Assembly: GCA_002709235.1 (NCBI GenBank)
Contig: PAQI01000031.1
Coordinates: 1-64,000 of the forward strand
DNA: 64,000 nt
Direction: 5' to 3'
Source: Hirschia sp.
GTDB lineage: Bacteria; Pseudomonadota; Alphaproteobacteria; Caulobacterales; Hyphomonadaceae
Shown: positions 45,632-53,746 of the stretch, piece after piece
Layout: the number at the start of each line of letters is the position of its first letter
Position numbering within the stretch: position 1 is the first letter of the stretch
Program-made: the position numbers and the translations under genes
Notes under the pieces: generated by a model
Told to the model about the DNA's origin: nothing
The model's database searches: none
What the model saw: the letters and a program-made list of their open reading frames with translations, nothing else

Positions 45632-46210
45632 TCAGCTTTGAATGATTTGGTAGATTTCATGGAAGACGGGCTCGTCTTTCACGGCGAAGCGAAACAAATT
45701 GTTTGGATCTGTCTCGAAGGGATGGAGACGCCCTTTGACGTCCCTCACGCCCCGCCCCTCGAAAGGGGGAAGGAGGCTTTCATCTGCTTCCTCAACGAAC
45801 TTTTGGTAGGCGTTGTAATGCTGACCCACGAGGCGAGCAGTCTTGAAGTCGGGAACGATGATTGCGGATTGGGACGCGCCCTTGATAATCGGGACGCGAC
45901 GCGCCCGGCGGTCGGACATCACCCATTTGCGCTTGTTCAACCGGCCCAGCTTGTGAGCCAGGACAAAGCGCTTCAGTCGCTTGGACGAGACCTGGGATTC
46001 CCGCGCTGAAGCGGTAAGTGAACCACCTTCGTTCATCAGGCGAATGGCGGCTTCAATCTTCTCGTCAGACTTGGGCTTGGCCTGAGGCGAGCTAGCCAGC
46101 GGTTCGCCGCGCCTGGGATGTCCACGCGCCTGCGACAGGCTCAACCCACGCGCTTTTCCCCGCTCCATCCGCCGGGCGTATTCTGCTTTGTAATCGCGTT
46201 CTTTCTTCAT
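45632..46210 (-). CDS. Helix-turn-helix protein of mobile-element type
   Basis: 192 aa from the ATG at 46210 (MKKERDYKAEYARRMERG). The opening DYKAEYARRMERGKARGLS with SQARGHPRRGE (about 6-35) is a module I associate with many plasmid and phage hypotheticals. A homeodomain-like HTH follows (SLTASARESQVSSKRLKRFV, about 69-88). The rest is unrecognised. First gene of the operon that leads to polB; it may bind the palindrome just upstream or the element ends. Confidence 0.65.
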   Translation of the reverse strand: MKKERDYKAEYARRMERGKARGLSLSQARGHPRRGEPLASSPQAKPKSDEKIEAAIRLMNEGGSLTASARESQVSSKRLKRFVLAHKLGRLNKRKWVMSDRRARRVPIIKGASQSAIIVPDFKTARLVGQHYNAYQKFVEEADESLLPPFEGRGVRDVKGRLHPFETDPNNLFRFAVKDEPVFHEIYQIIQS

Positions 46211-46280
46211 GGTTCCAGTCCAAGCAACTGGAGCCAAGATGATGTCTCAATTTATCTGAGTAAACAGGATAAACATTTGT

Positions 46281-46335
46281 ATTATAAGTATAAAATGCAT
46301 TTTTTCGTCATAAAATATTTTTTGACTTTATGACG
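46281..46335 (-). promoter_or_regulatory. Promoter and inverted repeat for the HTH-HNH-PolB operon
   Basis: The 117-bp AT-rich gap holds TATAAT on the minus strand (46286-46281) and, around the expected -35 zone, the perfect inverted repeat CGTCATAAA / TTTATGACG (46306-46314, 46327-46335). The -35 itself is poor. The palindrome could be an operator for the HTH protein or the terminator of the upstream gene. Confidence 0.5.
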
Positions 46336-46963
46336 GAAGTAGTTTGCGAAGACGCTTGTTTATGGCTCCGTCTTTATAGTTTTTAGGTGGATTGGTATGA
46401 TCAACATCACACTGAAAAATATGTTCGCGGACGGCGTCGCACTGTCTGGGGCGCGTAAGTTTTGAAAATTTGGGGTCGGCTTCGTTCAGAAACTCAATGG
46501 CCTCCTCAATTCCTTCAGCTTTCGGTCTGCCCTTCTTACCTTTCGGGGGCTTCGGTGACTGAGCGTTTTCCAAACGTGATGCAAAAATGCGAACGGAATA
46601 AAATTTGCGGTATTTGGGGTCTTCGATGGGTTCGTGGTCGTAGATATAGTCGTGCGCTTCTGCGTAATTTTCGGAGAAACTCGCATCCAGCCAGAAAGGC
46701 AGAGGGATTTGGATAATTCTGCCCCGCTTCTCCTCACGAAACGGGATGCCATAAGCTACGCGATATCCGCGTTGAAGCTCATTCAACAATGCATCTTCAG
46801 CTAATCTCTCCAAACTCGAATGCAATGTGAGCCCGGCAGGCGCAATGCTTTGTTGCTTACCGATTGTATAGCGCGTTTGGAGATCCTCTCGCTTCAAATA
46901 GCTTTCAATCAGCTCCTTTAAATCGGTGGCATGTTTCCATTTGTTTTCAATGTTTTCGGTCAT
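46328..46963 (-). CDS. Hypothetical protein, divergent from cas1
   Basis: 211 aa, charged, no signal or membrane segment. The C-terminal part has a basic linker PKPPKGKKGRPKAEG (about 137-151) followed by helices and a segment with Cys and His (REHIFQCDVDHTN), which may bind DNA. Moderately AT-rich. Transcribed away from cas1 and upstream of the HTH-HNH-PolB operon, so it may be an accessory protein of the element. Not recognised. Confidence 0.6.
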   Translation of the reverse strand: MTENIENKWKHATDLKELIESYLKREDLQTRYTIGKQQSIAPAGLTLHSSLERLAEDALLNELQRGYRVAYGIPFREEKRGRIIQIPLPFWLDASFSENYAEAHDYIYDHEPIEDPKYRKFYSVRIFASRLENAQSPKPPKGKKGRPKAEGIEEAIEFLNEADPKFSKLTRPRQCDAVREHIFQCDVDHTNPPKNYKDGAINKRLRKLLPS

Positions 46964-46998
46964 TTATGGTTCATATTCTGCATCTCAAAACTACTTGG

Positions 46999-48117
46999 AT
47001 GTGCAGGATGCAAATGGTGCTTCAACGAGACACAACGAACCCTACATCAGGTGAAGTTTGGGCTGAGCGTAGCGCTTATTGGCTGAGAAAGTATAAATCC
47101 TTCCTCCCCCAACGCCTCCGCCGGGAACGCGAGCCTTCGCCCCTGATCTTGACCGGACATGGACTATCGATGCGTGTGAAGAGAGACCAACTCGTCGTGC
47201 GCGATGGCCGGACGCATTTTCCATCTGAGGCTATTGAGTACCGCTATTTCAAAGGCGGATTGGAGCGCCCCAAACGCATCATCGTTCTGGACGGCTATGG
47301 GACAATCACGCTGGATGCGCTTGATTGGCTGGCGGAACAGGACATCCCGCTCATTCGCGTCAAATGGACAGGGGAATTCTTGTCGCTGGTTACATCGGGT
47401 GGGCTCGCCGCAGATCCAGAGAAGTTTGCCTGGCAGTTAAAGGCTCGAAAGGATCTGGGCGAAAAGCTCGCTTTCTACACGCCGCTGGTGAAAGACAAAC
47501 TCAGCAATGCGCTTGCGACACTGTCAGACTATCTACCTGCTTCAGACGCACGCGACAAAGCCATGCTGAAAATCCAAGCCTACCAGAAAAGACTGCAATC
47601 CGATCCGCCGGACGCAATGAAAACTCTGCTCGGGATCGAAGCGCAGGTTGCGAGCTTTTATTTCAAGGCCTGGCGCGATCTTGAATTGAAGTGGCGCGAA
47701 AACAAACGGCATCCAATCCCGGATGAATGGAGGCGTTTTTATTCCAGGGGATCGCTGGTCGTGGCGATCAGGGGCGGTGCGAATGTCTTTGCGACGCATC
47801 CGGTCAATGCTCTGTTGAATTACGCTTACACCATGCTTGTGAACAAGATGCAGCTTCACGCAATCGCCGAAGGCTATGATCCGATGTATGGGATTATTCA
47901 CACGCGCGATAGAAGCGTTTTTGGCCAGCGGCGTCCGTCCTTCGCCCTCGACATCATGGAGCCCATGCGCCCCGTCGTGGACCGCGCCGTGCTCAAGATC
48001 GTGCAGGAGGAAACCTTCTCCGGGGCTGATTTTGAAATTCGCAGCGACGGCGTGTGTCGGCTAAATCCTGAACTGGCGCGGCGGGTGGTGCAGGAGGTGG
48101 GGCGGGTTGGCGGATAA
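46999..48117 (+). CDS. cas1: Cas1-family integrase (candidate casposase)
   Basis: 372 aa from the ATG at 46999; starts at 47008 and 47014 are also possible. An N-terminal extension (about 1-45) precedes the beta domain (LTGHGLSMRV, RIIVLDGYGTITLDALDWLAEQ). The helical nuclease domain holds the metal ligands Glu214 (LLGIEAQVA), His301 (YGIIHTRDRS), and Asp318 and Glu321 (ALDIMEPMRP). All are intact. There is no Cas2 gene, Cas4 or CRISPR array in the window, so this is a stand-alone Cas1. The neighbouring PolB and HNH genes and the element's TIRs and TSD point to a transposition role. No separate C-terminal HTH domain is evident, unlike many archaeal casposases. Confidence 0.9.
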   Translation: MCRMQMVLQRDTTNPTSGEVWAERSAYWLRKYKSFLPQRLRREREPSPLILTGHGLSMRVKRDQLVVRDGRTHFPSEAIEYRYFKGGLERPKRIIVLDGYGTITLDALDWLAEQDIPLIRVKWTGEFLSLVTSGGLAADPEKFAWQLKARKDLGEKLAFYTPLVKDKLSNALATLSDYLPASDARDKAMLKIQAYQKRLQSDPPDAMKTLLGIEAQVASFYFKAWRDLELKWRENKRHPIPDEWRRFYSRGSLVVAIRGGANVFATHPVNALLNYAYTMLVNKMQLHAIAEGYDPMYGIIHTRDRSVFGQRRPSFALDIMEPMRPVVDRAVLKIVQEETFSGADFEIRSDGVCRLNPELARRVVQEVGRVGG

Positions 48118-48300
48118 GTGGTTGTTTCTAGCCGTTTAGGACAGATGCGTGGGACGGCGGAGATTGGGCCTGATGCAACTGGTCTCAGGTCGCTTTAGTT
48201 TCATCGATCATTGCGGACGTTAGACTGGTGTCTTGGTTGAGGCGAGCTTAAGTCCCTGCCGCTCAAGAGTTCAGACCGCACAATCTGGGCGGTGCGCACT

Positions 48301-50028
48301 TTATTCTTTTACAACTTGTTCTTGGGCATCGTCGGTCGTTGGCAACAGGGTCATCGTCCAGAAATGAGGCGGGACCGGAAGCCGATGATGCAAACTGGCC
48401 AGGAAGATGATGATCCAATGCTCGAACCTGATAGGAGACAGATCAGCAAACTCCGTACAAGCGACGATTTCATTCTGAATTTGGTCAAGAAGTCCTTCGG
48501 GTCCATTCGACATGTCCAAATGCATTACTGCGGAACCATGAATGTCGCTGTTGGCGTAGTAGTGTTGTTCGCTCGACGTGTCTGGTATCCACATCTGCCA
48601 GGTGGAATGCCTCATGTCGTCCGTATGAAACTTGGCAAGCGCCTCAAAGGCTTCGATGTTTTTGAGGATCGAAAGCCAAACGCCGAGTGTCGGATAAAGC
48701 ACGCTCCCAATCGTCGCTTCCTCCTGGTACTTCTCTGGTTGCTTTGGATGCTGTGCCAAATCGGAATAATCCTGAAACACACACGGGTAAGCCGCATTGC
48801 TACGAAAACTAAATATCGAAGACATGGCGATTTGCTCGATCCAGTTCGACAAGAACGCATATGATTGTACCTGCATCAGAAATAGCGCAGTCATATTGAT
48901 CTCAATTGCGTGATCGTCTTTGAGTGGAGTGAAGAAGACCGGATTGTTGTCGATCATGTCGACGATCAGCTTATGTGTCTTTTCAATTTCAGCATCCAAC
49001 ACGGAAATAAAGGCGTCCGGGGCGTCCTCACGAAGAAACGCCTTTGTGTGGATCAGCCAGAGCCCATACAACGCGACGCGGCCGAGCAGTTCAAAAAGCT
49101 TGAGATTGATATCGACGCTTGCTGCGGACGGCACTGCTACGCCTAGACCATCGTCAATTGGTGCATATGGCACCACATGCTCTTCAATGAACGCCGCGCC
49201 AATCGTTCGAAACAGCGAAACCATTTTGCCCGTTGCTTCATCCAGTCTTTGCCCCGCTTTTTGGGGGCCAAAATGTTCTTTGCATAAATCCCACATTCGC
49301 AATGTTGCCAGCGCGCTGCACTGATAGGCGGCTTCAAGATTGTTTGCATCCCGGCACCACACAAAGACTGTCCATGTCGCAAGATATATCTGCCGCGCGA
49401 TGCGTAAGCGGTCGGCGAGTTTTTGGGGCGTATTCGCCGTAAGGCCATCAAGCAGATCGTTAAAATGCGCATAACAAACGGCGGGTTCATCGACCAAAGC
49501 TACGGCTTTTCGAAAGGAGGTCTGGAGCGCTTTAGAAAAGATATTCTCGCGTAACAGACCGGTTGCAATCAGGTCCGCGATGTAATCACCGTTCCACTCG
49601 GCGAACTCGATTTTATTGGAAACCGTGTGGTTGTCGATAAACCCGTCAATGCGGGGGCGCACGTCTTCCTCAATATCGCCGCCGAAACACAGAGCAATAA
49701 TTTTCGGCAAGTTTTGGTAGCGTTTAGAGACGTGCTTCGGGATATACACGTCGAGAATTTCTTCCAACGATGGGCGCAGCGCTTGCTTGCCGGTTGCCCA
49801 TTCGTCGCGGGTCAGATTGCCGGATTTGATCGAAAGCAGAAACAAGGCCCTTTCGCCCGTTTCGGGGTGTGGTCCCGTGGCGGCGACATCCACACCGTAC
49901 TGGGTTGTTCCCCGTTTTGGCCGGGAAATCACCGTGTAGCCTACCTCGCTCATTATATCGGGCAGGATAACATCCAGCTCATCGCGTTCATTGAGGGAAG
50001 CGAGGTATTGTTTCAGCAGCAGTTTCAT
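48301..50028 (-). CDS. Large protein with restriction-endonuclease-like N-terminus (candidate defence effector)
   Basis: 575 aa. The first 75 residues resemble a PD-(D/E)xK or Mrr-like fold: a helix with Glu residues, TQYGVDVAA (Asp47), a turn, then FLLSIKSG (Lys68), where the usual D/E before xK is replaced by Ser. The remaining 500 residues are helical and unrecognised. It overlaps the upstream gene by four bases (ATGA), so the two are translated together. It lies at the right edge of the mobile element, typical of defence cargo. Function is inference. Confidence 0.6.
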   Translation of the reverse strand: MKLLLKQYLASLNERDELDVILPDIMSEVGYTVISRPKRGTTQYGVDVAATGPHPETGERALFLLSIKSGNLTRDEWATGKQALRPSLEEILDVYIPKHVSKRYQNLPKIIALCFGGDIEEDVRPRIDGFIDNHTVSNKIEFAEWNGDYIADLIATGLLRENIFSKALQTSFRKAVALVDEPAVCYAHFNDLLDGLTANTPQKLADRLRIARQIYLATWTVFVWCRDANNLEAAYQCSALATLRMWDLCKEHFGPQKAGQRLDEATGKMVSLFRTIGAAFIEEHVVPYAPIDDGLGVAVPSAASVDINLKLFELLGRVALYGLWLIHTKAFLREDAPDAFISVLDAEIEKTHKLIVDMIDNNPVFFTPLKDDHAIEINMTALFLMQVQSYAFLSNWIEQIAMSSIFSFRSNAAYPCVFQDYSDLAQHPKQPEKYQEEATIGSVLYPTLGVWLSILKNIEAFEALAKFHTDDMRHSTWQMWIPDTSSEQHYYANSDIHGSAVMHLDMSNGPEGLLDQIQNEIVACTEFADLSPIRFEHWIIIFLASLHHRLPVPPHFWTMTLLPTTDDAQEQVVKE

Positions 50029-51749
50029 GTCGGCCGTTTCTCCCGACGAAATCGGTACAGAAGAAAATTTAGCCGCGTCGGATAAAGGACATCCATTTTA
50101 GGAAGGGGAGTAGACGTTTGGAAACTCTGCATCGGTATGATTTGTCGGATCGGTTCTTCCCCCTCGCCGCGATAAACGTATGTCACTGACGTGCGCCCAT
50201 AAAGCAGATGGCTCGTATGAACCAAATCACCCAGGATCGACTTCTTCATCGCCATACGCCCGACATCCCTGCCGCGCTCGCGCGCCAGCTCCGCCTGAAT
50301 GCGCCGTTCCATGGTCGATGGTCGCAGCGCTGGGTTCTTTGACAGTGTTTGCAGTGGCGTTTCGTATGTATCGATATGAGCCTTGAGGCGCGTAACGGAA
50401 GCTTTCAAACCTTTGCGCGGCGTCACCTCGATCGCAGTCTCGAAAATCTCAATGTCGCCGGGAAAATTGCGTAGCCAAAAGCTGGCGATATTGGCTTCCA
50501 GCTGTTTTCTGTGGTCGAGCTTCAATGCCATGAGGCAGGCGATCAACAACGAAACGCCGGCACCATGATCGAACATCAAATAGACGTATATCTTCCGAGC
50601 GAGATAAAAAACTTCAGCGGGTGTCAGGCTGAATGCTGAGAGGTCGAAATCATACGGCGAACGATTGAGCGGCGGGAATAACGCCGAAAGTTGAGTGCAG
50701 ATGCGAAAGTCGCCACTCAGCAGCCAGCGCGTAACATACCAACATAGGAGACTATGGTCTGCGGTTTCAATTTTGTGCGTCAACGAACCAAAGGCTTCCA
50801 GCGACGGCTGATCCTCCTCCTGCGTTAGCAGGGCGGATACAATGTCGAAAACCGTCTCGCGATCTTCATCCAGATCCATGTCGTAGAGCGCGAAGTCTAT
50901 GCGGTCGAGCGTACCCGGACAGTCTGCTGTGACGGTTTTCATGAGGGCGAAGACGGCGTGTTGTAGATGTTCCGGAAAAGCCGACTTGTTATGGACATGT
51001 ACAGCGATTAGCGCGTGTCGTGTCTCAGGGTCAGGATCTTTGCAGAGAGCTTCCAGTTTTGCGGTGAGCTCGTCCACTGGGGCTGCGAGTTGATCGAGCA
51101 GCCTGGCGCTGGCCGCGATTGCACTAAGGCGTGCCTGATCTGTTTGTGAGTCCAAGAGCGCGCTCAGTTTGGCGGTGGCGGGTCCGGCGCTCTCCACTCT
51201 GTCATATTTGAAAGCACCGAGCGCAAAGATGGCGTCCTGCCTGATTTGCGGTCTTGCATCATCGCAGAACGTATTTGCTGCGGTCAGAGCGTCTTCAGGT
51301 GCGTTCTCCCACCAAGCATGCAAAAGCGGTGTTAGAAATGGGCTGTCTTCTGAACGTGCGGAAATAAGATTCGCGAGAATTGGAAGTTGATCGCCATTGG
51401 CAGAGGCCCAGTTCTGGAATCCATTTTGGAGATGATAGATGTTGTGCTGATGAATGTCGCTGGCCACAGCATGGATGAAACTGCTAATGCGCTCAGCCTG
51501 TGCTTGAAGAGCGCTCAAGAAAGACTTTAACACGATCAAATTGCGCATTTGATCGCGGCTGGACAATTCGCTCCATGACAGAGACTCAAAATAAGCGAGG
51601 CCGTCTGTAGTGCCCTCACGGTGCAAATCAGCGAGCGCTGATCCAGCAACTTCGAGCTGATCGAAGTCAATCTCAGCTACCGTGTCTAGCAATGCGCCTT
51701 CTTGCGAAGCCGCCTCAATTTTGGTTTGAATGTCTTTGTTTTTGTCCAT
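50025..51749 (-). CDS. Large helical, HEAT-like repeat protein, partner of the nuclease-like gene
   Basis: 574 aa, almost entirely helical. About 150-290 show HEAT-type repeats (DARPQIRQDAIFALGAFK; ARLSAIAASARLLDQL; DPETRHALIAVHVHNK). The C-terminus is basic and Arg-rich. No membrane or signal. First gene of a two-gene unit with the nuclease-like gene. HEAT proteins often act as sensors or scaffolds in anti-phage systems, but nothing here proves it. I do not recognise a named system. Confidence 0.6.
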   Translation of the reverse strand: MDKNKDIQTKIEAASQEGALLDTVAEIDFDQLEVAGSALADLHREGTTDGLAYFESLSWSELSSRDQMRNLIVLKSFLSALQAQAERISSFIHAVASDIHQHNIYHLQNGFQNWASANGDQLPILANLISARSEDSPFLTPLLHAWWENAPEDALTAANTFCDDARPQIRQDAIFALGAFKYDRVESAGPATAKLSALLDSQTDQARLSAIAASARLLDQLAAPVDELTAKLEALCKDPDPETRHALIAVHVHNKSAFPEHLQHAVFALMKTVTADCPGTLDRIDFALYDMDLDEDRETVFDIVSALLTQEEDQPSLEAFGSLTHKIETADHSLLCWYVTRWLLSGDFRICTQLSALFPPLNRSPYDFDLSAFSLTPAEVFYLARKIYVYLMFDHGAGVSLLIACLMALKLDHRKQLEANIASFWLRNFPGDIEIFETAIEVTPRKGLKASVTRLKAHIDTYETPLQTLSKNPALRPSTMERRIQAELARERGRDVGRMAMKKSILGDLVHTSHLLYGRTSVTYVYRGEGEEPIRQIIPMQSFQTSTPLPKMDVLYPTRLNFLLYRFRREKRPT

Positions 51750-52169
51750 GTCATAATCGCGAGCAGAAGCGTCTCGTCCATAATATTCTCAACGTGTTTG
51801 ATGCCATTATTCAATCACGAATCGGCTAGTTCTGCGTTTCTTTTTGTTACTAACCCTGATCTGTTGGCTCCTAGGATAGTGTGCAAGTGGGGGCGTCGCT
51901 ACCGCGCGTGCGCCAACGCTTATGGTTCAGTCCTGATCAATTATTATGGGGTGGTGGTTCTAGTTGCCCCCCCAAAATTATTCAGCGTCCACTTTGATGG
52001 GGCTAAAGCCTCCTGTATCCTCTTGCCCTATTGCGGTCGCCCGAAGCCGATAGCCCCATGACCACTATAGAGTGATATTGAGCCGGTTACATTTGATCAG
52101 ACTTATGATCAACATACGTCGCAAAGTAGCCTCCACTGCAGGAGGCCGAGGGTCAATTTGTTTTTCTCT
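51750..52169. other. Right subterminal region without a supported gene
   Basis: The 420 bp hold short open frames with no credible start or composition. It is AT-moderate, contains a CCCCCCC run near 51967, and presumably includes the promoter of the leftward two-gene unit and subterminal sequence of the element. Confidence 0.5.
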
Positions 52170-52184
52170 GGATATCTCTATACC
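52170..52184 (-). repeat. Right terminal inverted repeat
   Basis: GGATATCTCTATACC, exact reverse complement of 35280-35294. Confidence 0.88.
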
Positions 52185-52202
52185 CCCCAGTTTTCACTGG
52201 GG
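52185..52202 (+). repeat. Right target-site duplication (18 bp)
   Basis: CCCCAGTTTTCACTGGGG, same orientation and sequence as 35262-35279. It continues with TCTGCGGT, the normal right half of this REP family. Confidence 0.85.
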
Positions 52203-52311
52203 TCTGCGGTTGTGATGGGTGCCACCATCGTGGGTGTTGAGATTCTCGTGGATGGATCCCCAGATGCTGTGCATCGGGGATGACGCGGGGTGGAAAGCTC
52301 AATTCTCTCCA

Positions 52312-52413
52312 CCCGGTGGTTCCAGTGAAGGCTGGAACCCATGCAGCTGAAGGGGCAGCGTTCTCTTGGCTGGCGACGGCTGCATGGACCCCAGTTTTCA
52401 CTGGGGTCTGCGG
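52312..52413 (+). repeat. Intact REP unit
   Basis: CCCGGTGGTTCCAGTG … GGACCCCAGTTTTCACTGGGGTCTGCGGT. It serves as an uninterrupted reference for the casposon target. Preceded by GATCCCCAGATGCTGTGCATCGGGGATGAC-type hairpin at about 52251-52283. Confidence 0.9.
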
Positions 52414-52477
52414 TGGTGGTGGGAGCGTGCCAGAAATTTTTTTGTAAGAAATGCGTTCTGGGTGAGACTAAACCCAT

Positions 52478-52999
52478 ATGACACACGCAACAGATCCTGA
52501 TCAGCACTATCTGGAGGCGGCCCGGCAATTTGGCGGAGCCATGCAGCGGCTGGCGCGCGCGACGGAGGCGAACCCCGAGCACAGGCGCGATCTGTTGCAG
52601 GACATGCATGTCGAACTCTGGCGCAGCCTTGCCGGGTTTGATGGGCGGTGCAGTCTCAAGAGCTGGGTGTTTCGGGTGGTGCACAATGTCGCCGCTAGCC
52701 ATGTGGGGCGGGAGCGCAAGCACAATGCGCGGGCTGCGCCGCTGGATGAAGCGCGTGCTGTGTCATCGTCTGTCAGCGTGGCGCAGGACGCCGAAAACAA
52801 TGATGCGCTGGACCGCCTCAATGTCTTTATCCGCAAGCTTGGTCCGCCGGACCGGCAGATCATCACGCTTTATCTTGAAGAGATGGACGCCGCCGCGATT
52901 GCCGAGATCACCGGGCTGACTGCGGGCGCGGTTGCGACCCGAATCTCCAGGATCAAATCCCGTTTGAAAAGCGAATACAGGGAGACCGAAAATGTCTGA
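52478..52999 (+). CDS. ECF-type RNA polymerase sigma factor
   Basis: 173 aa. Sigma region 2 (about 25-90, including HRRDLLQDMHVELWRSL and [15 protein letters not shown]) and region 4 (about 110-165, LGPPDRQIITLYLEEMDAAAIAEITGL then AVATRISRIKSRLK). It overlaps the membrane-protein gene downstream by eight bases, suggesting a sigma/anti-sigma pair. Start ATG at 52478 has only a weak ribosome-binding site. Confidence 0.88.
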   Translation: MTHATDPDQHYLEAARQFGGAMQRLARATEANPEHRRDLLQDMHVELWRSLAGFDGRCSLKSWVFRVVHNVAASHVGRERKHNARAAPLDEARAVSSSVSVAQDAENNDALDRLNVFIRKLGPPDRQIITLYLEEMDAAAIAEITGLTAGAVATRISRIKSRLKSEYRETENV

Positions 53000-53567
53000 T
53001 CGTGATCCCCTCCAGACACTATGGACCCAACAGAAGGAAGAGGAGTTCACCATGTCACTTGCAGATGTGCAAAACCGGGCGTCTACGTTCCAGTCGACCA
53101 TCAGGCGCAGGAACCTGATTGAGTATCTGGCTGCGGCACTGGTTGTGGGAATATTCGCATGGATGGTTGTTATCATCCCGGTGCCGGTCGTGCAGATCGG
53201 GGCAGCCATGATTGCAGCGGGGGCTGTTTATGTGGCTTACAAGCTTCACACGCTGGCGGGGGCGGGCGAGCCGGACATGGCGCAAAGCGTGGTGACGTTT
53301 CATCGCGCTGAACTGGTGCGCCAGCGGGATGCACTCAAATCGGTGTGGCGCTGGTATCTGGCCCCCTTCATTCCGGGCGTGCTGGTGTTTGTGGGCGGCA
53401 CGCAGTTTTCATCCGATATCAACATGCCGCTGGTGGCGCGTCTTTTGGGATTGGGTACATCGCTGGGTATCTTTGCCGTGATCTTCGGCGGAATTTTCTG
53501 GCTGAACCAGCGCGCGGCGAAGAAGCTTGATGCCGAGATCGTGCAGTTGGATGAGGTGGAGGGGTAG
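52992..53567 (+). CDS. Membrane protein coupled to the ECF sigma gene (putative anti-sigma)
   Basis: 191 aa. A cytoplasmic N-terminal helix (about 1-38, beginning MSDRDPLQTLWTQQKEEEF) then four membrane helices in two pairs (about 43-60, 63-82, 118-136, 148-168). There is no ZAS-type HxxxCxxC motif. Gene overlap and topology suggest it sequesters the sigma factor; that is inference. Confidence 0.65.
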   Translation: MSDRDPLQTLWTQQKEEEFTMSLADVQNRASTFQSTIRRRNLIEYLAAALVVGIFAWMVVIIPVPVVQIGAAMIAAGAVYVAYKLHTLAGAGEPDMAQSVVTFHRAELVRQRDALKSVWRWYLAPFIPGVLVFVGGTQFSSDINMPLVARLLGLGTSLGIFAVIFGGIFWLNQRAAKKLDAEIVQLDEVEG

Positions 53568-53576
53568 GGGAACCGC

Positions 53577-53735
53577 ATGCGTCATCCCCAGACGCTATGC
53601 GTCGGGGATGACGAGGGAAGCTCAATTCTCTCCACCCGGTGGTTCCAGTGAAGGCTGGAACCCATGCAGCTGAATAAGCAGCGTTCTGGTGGTTGGCGAC
53701 GGTTGCGTGGACCCCAGTTTTCACTGGGGTCTGCG
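53577..53735 (+). repeat. Hairpin plus intact REP unit
   Basis: 53582-53617 is a GTCATCCCCAGACGC / GCGTCGGGGATGAC hairpin. 53625-53735 is a full REP unit with its CCCCAGTTTTCACTGGGG hairpin at 53712-53729, flanked by GTGGA and TCTGCGGT. Confidence 0.9.
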
Positions 53736-53746
53736 GTGGGTGTCGG

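Larger units (their letters stand above)
35280..52184. mobile_element. Casposon-like element, 16.9 kb, with Cas1 integrase and PolB
   Basis: Bounded by perfect 15-bp terminal inverted repeats and an 18-bp direct duplication. Joining the outer flanks recreates an intact REP unit, so this is a discrete insertion. Inside: hlyD-like, two double-glycine precursors, an ABC exporter and a hydrolase (left third); zinc ribbon, PolB, HNH, HTH and Cas1 (middle); and a two-gene nuclease-like module (right). There is no tyrosine or serine recombinase, no intact DDE transposase, no cas2 and no CRISPR array. Cas1 is the only recognisable integrase, so the element fits the definition of casposons (Cas1 plus PolB plus HNH, with TIRs and TSD). 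Mobility is inferred. Confidence 0.85.

Noticed and set aside
46300-48300. CRISPR array expected near cas1
   Set aside because: No regularly spaced direct repeats occur around cas1 or anywhere in the window, and no cas2 or effector genes are present.
51702-52061. Rightward 119-codon frame at the right end of the element
   Set aside because: It starts inside the opposite-strand HEAT-like gene, lacks a ribosome-binding site and has no protein-like pattern.
35280-52184. Reading the region as an integrative element driven by a tyrosine or serine recombinase, or as a DDE transposon
   Set aside because: No such recombinase or intact transposase is encoded between the terminal repeats; Cas1 is the only integrase-type enzyme seen.
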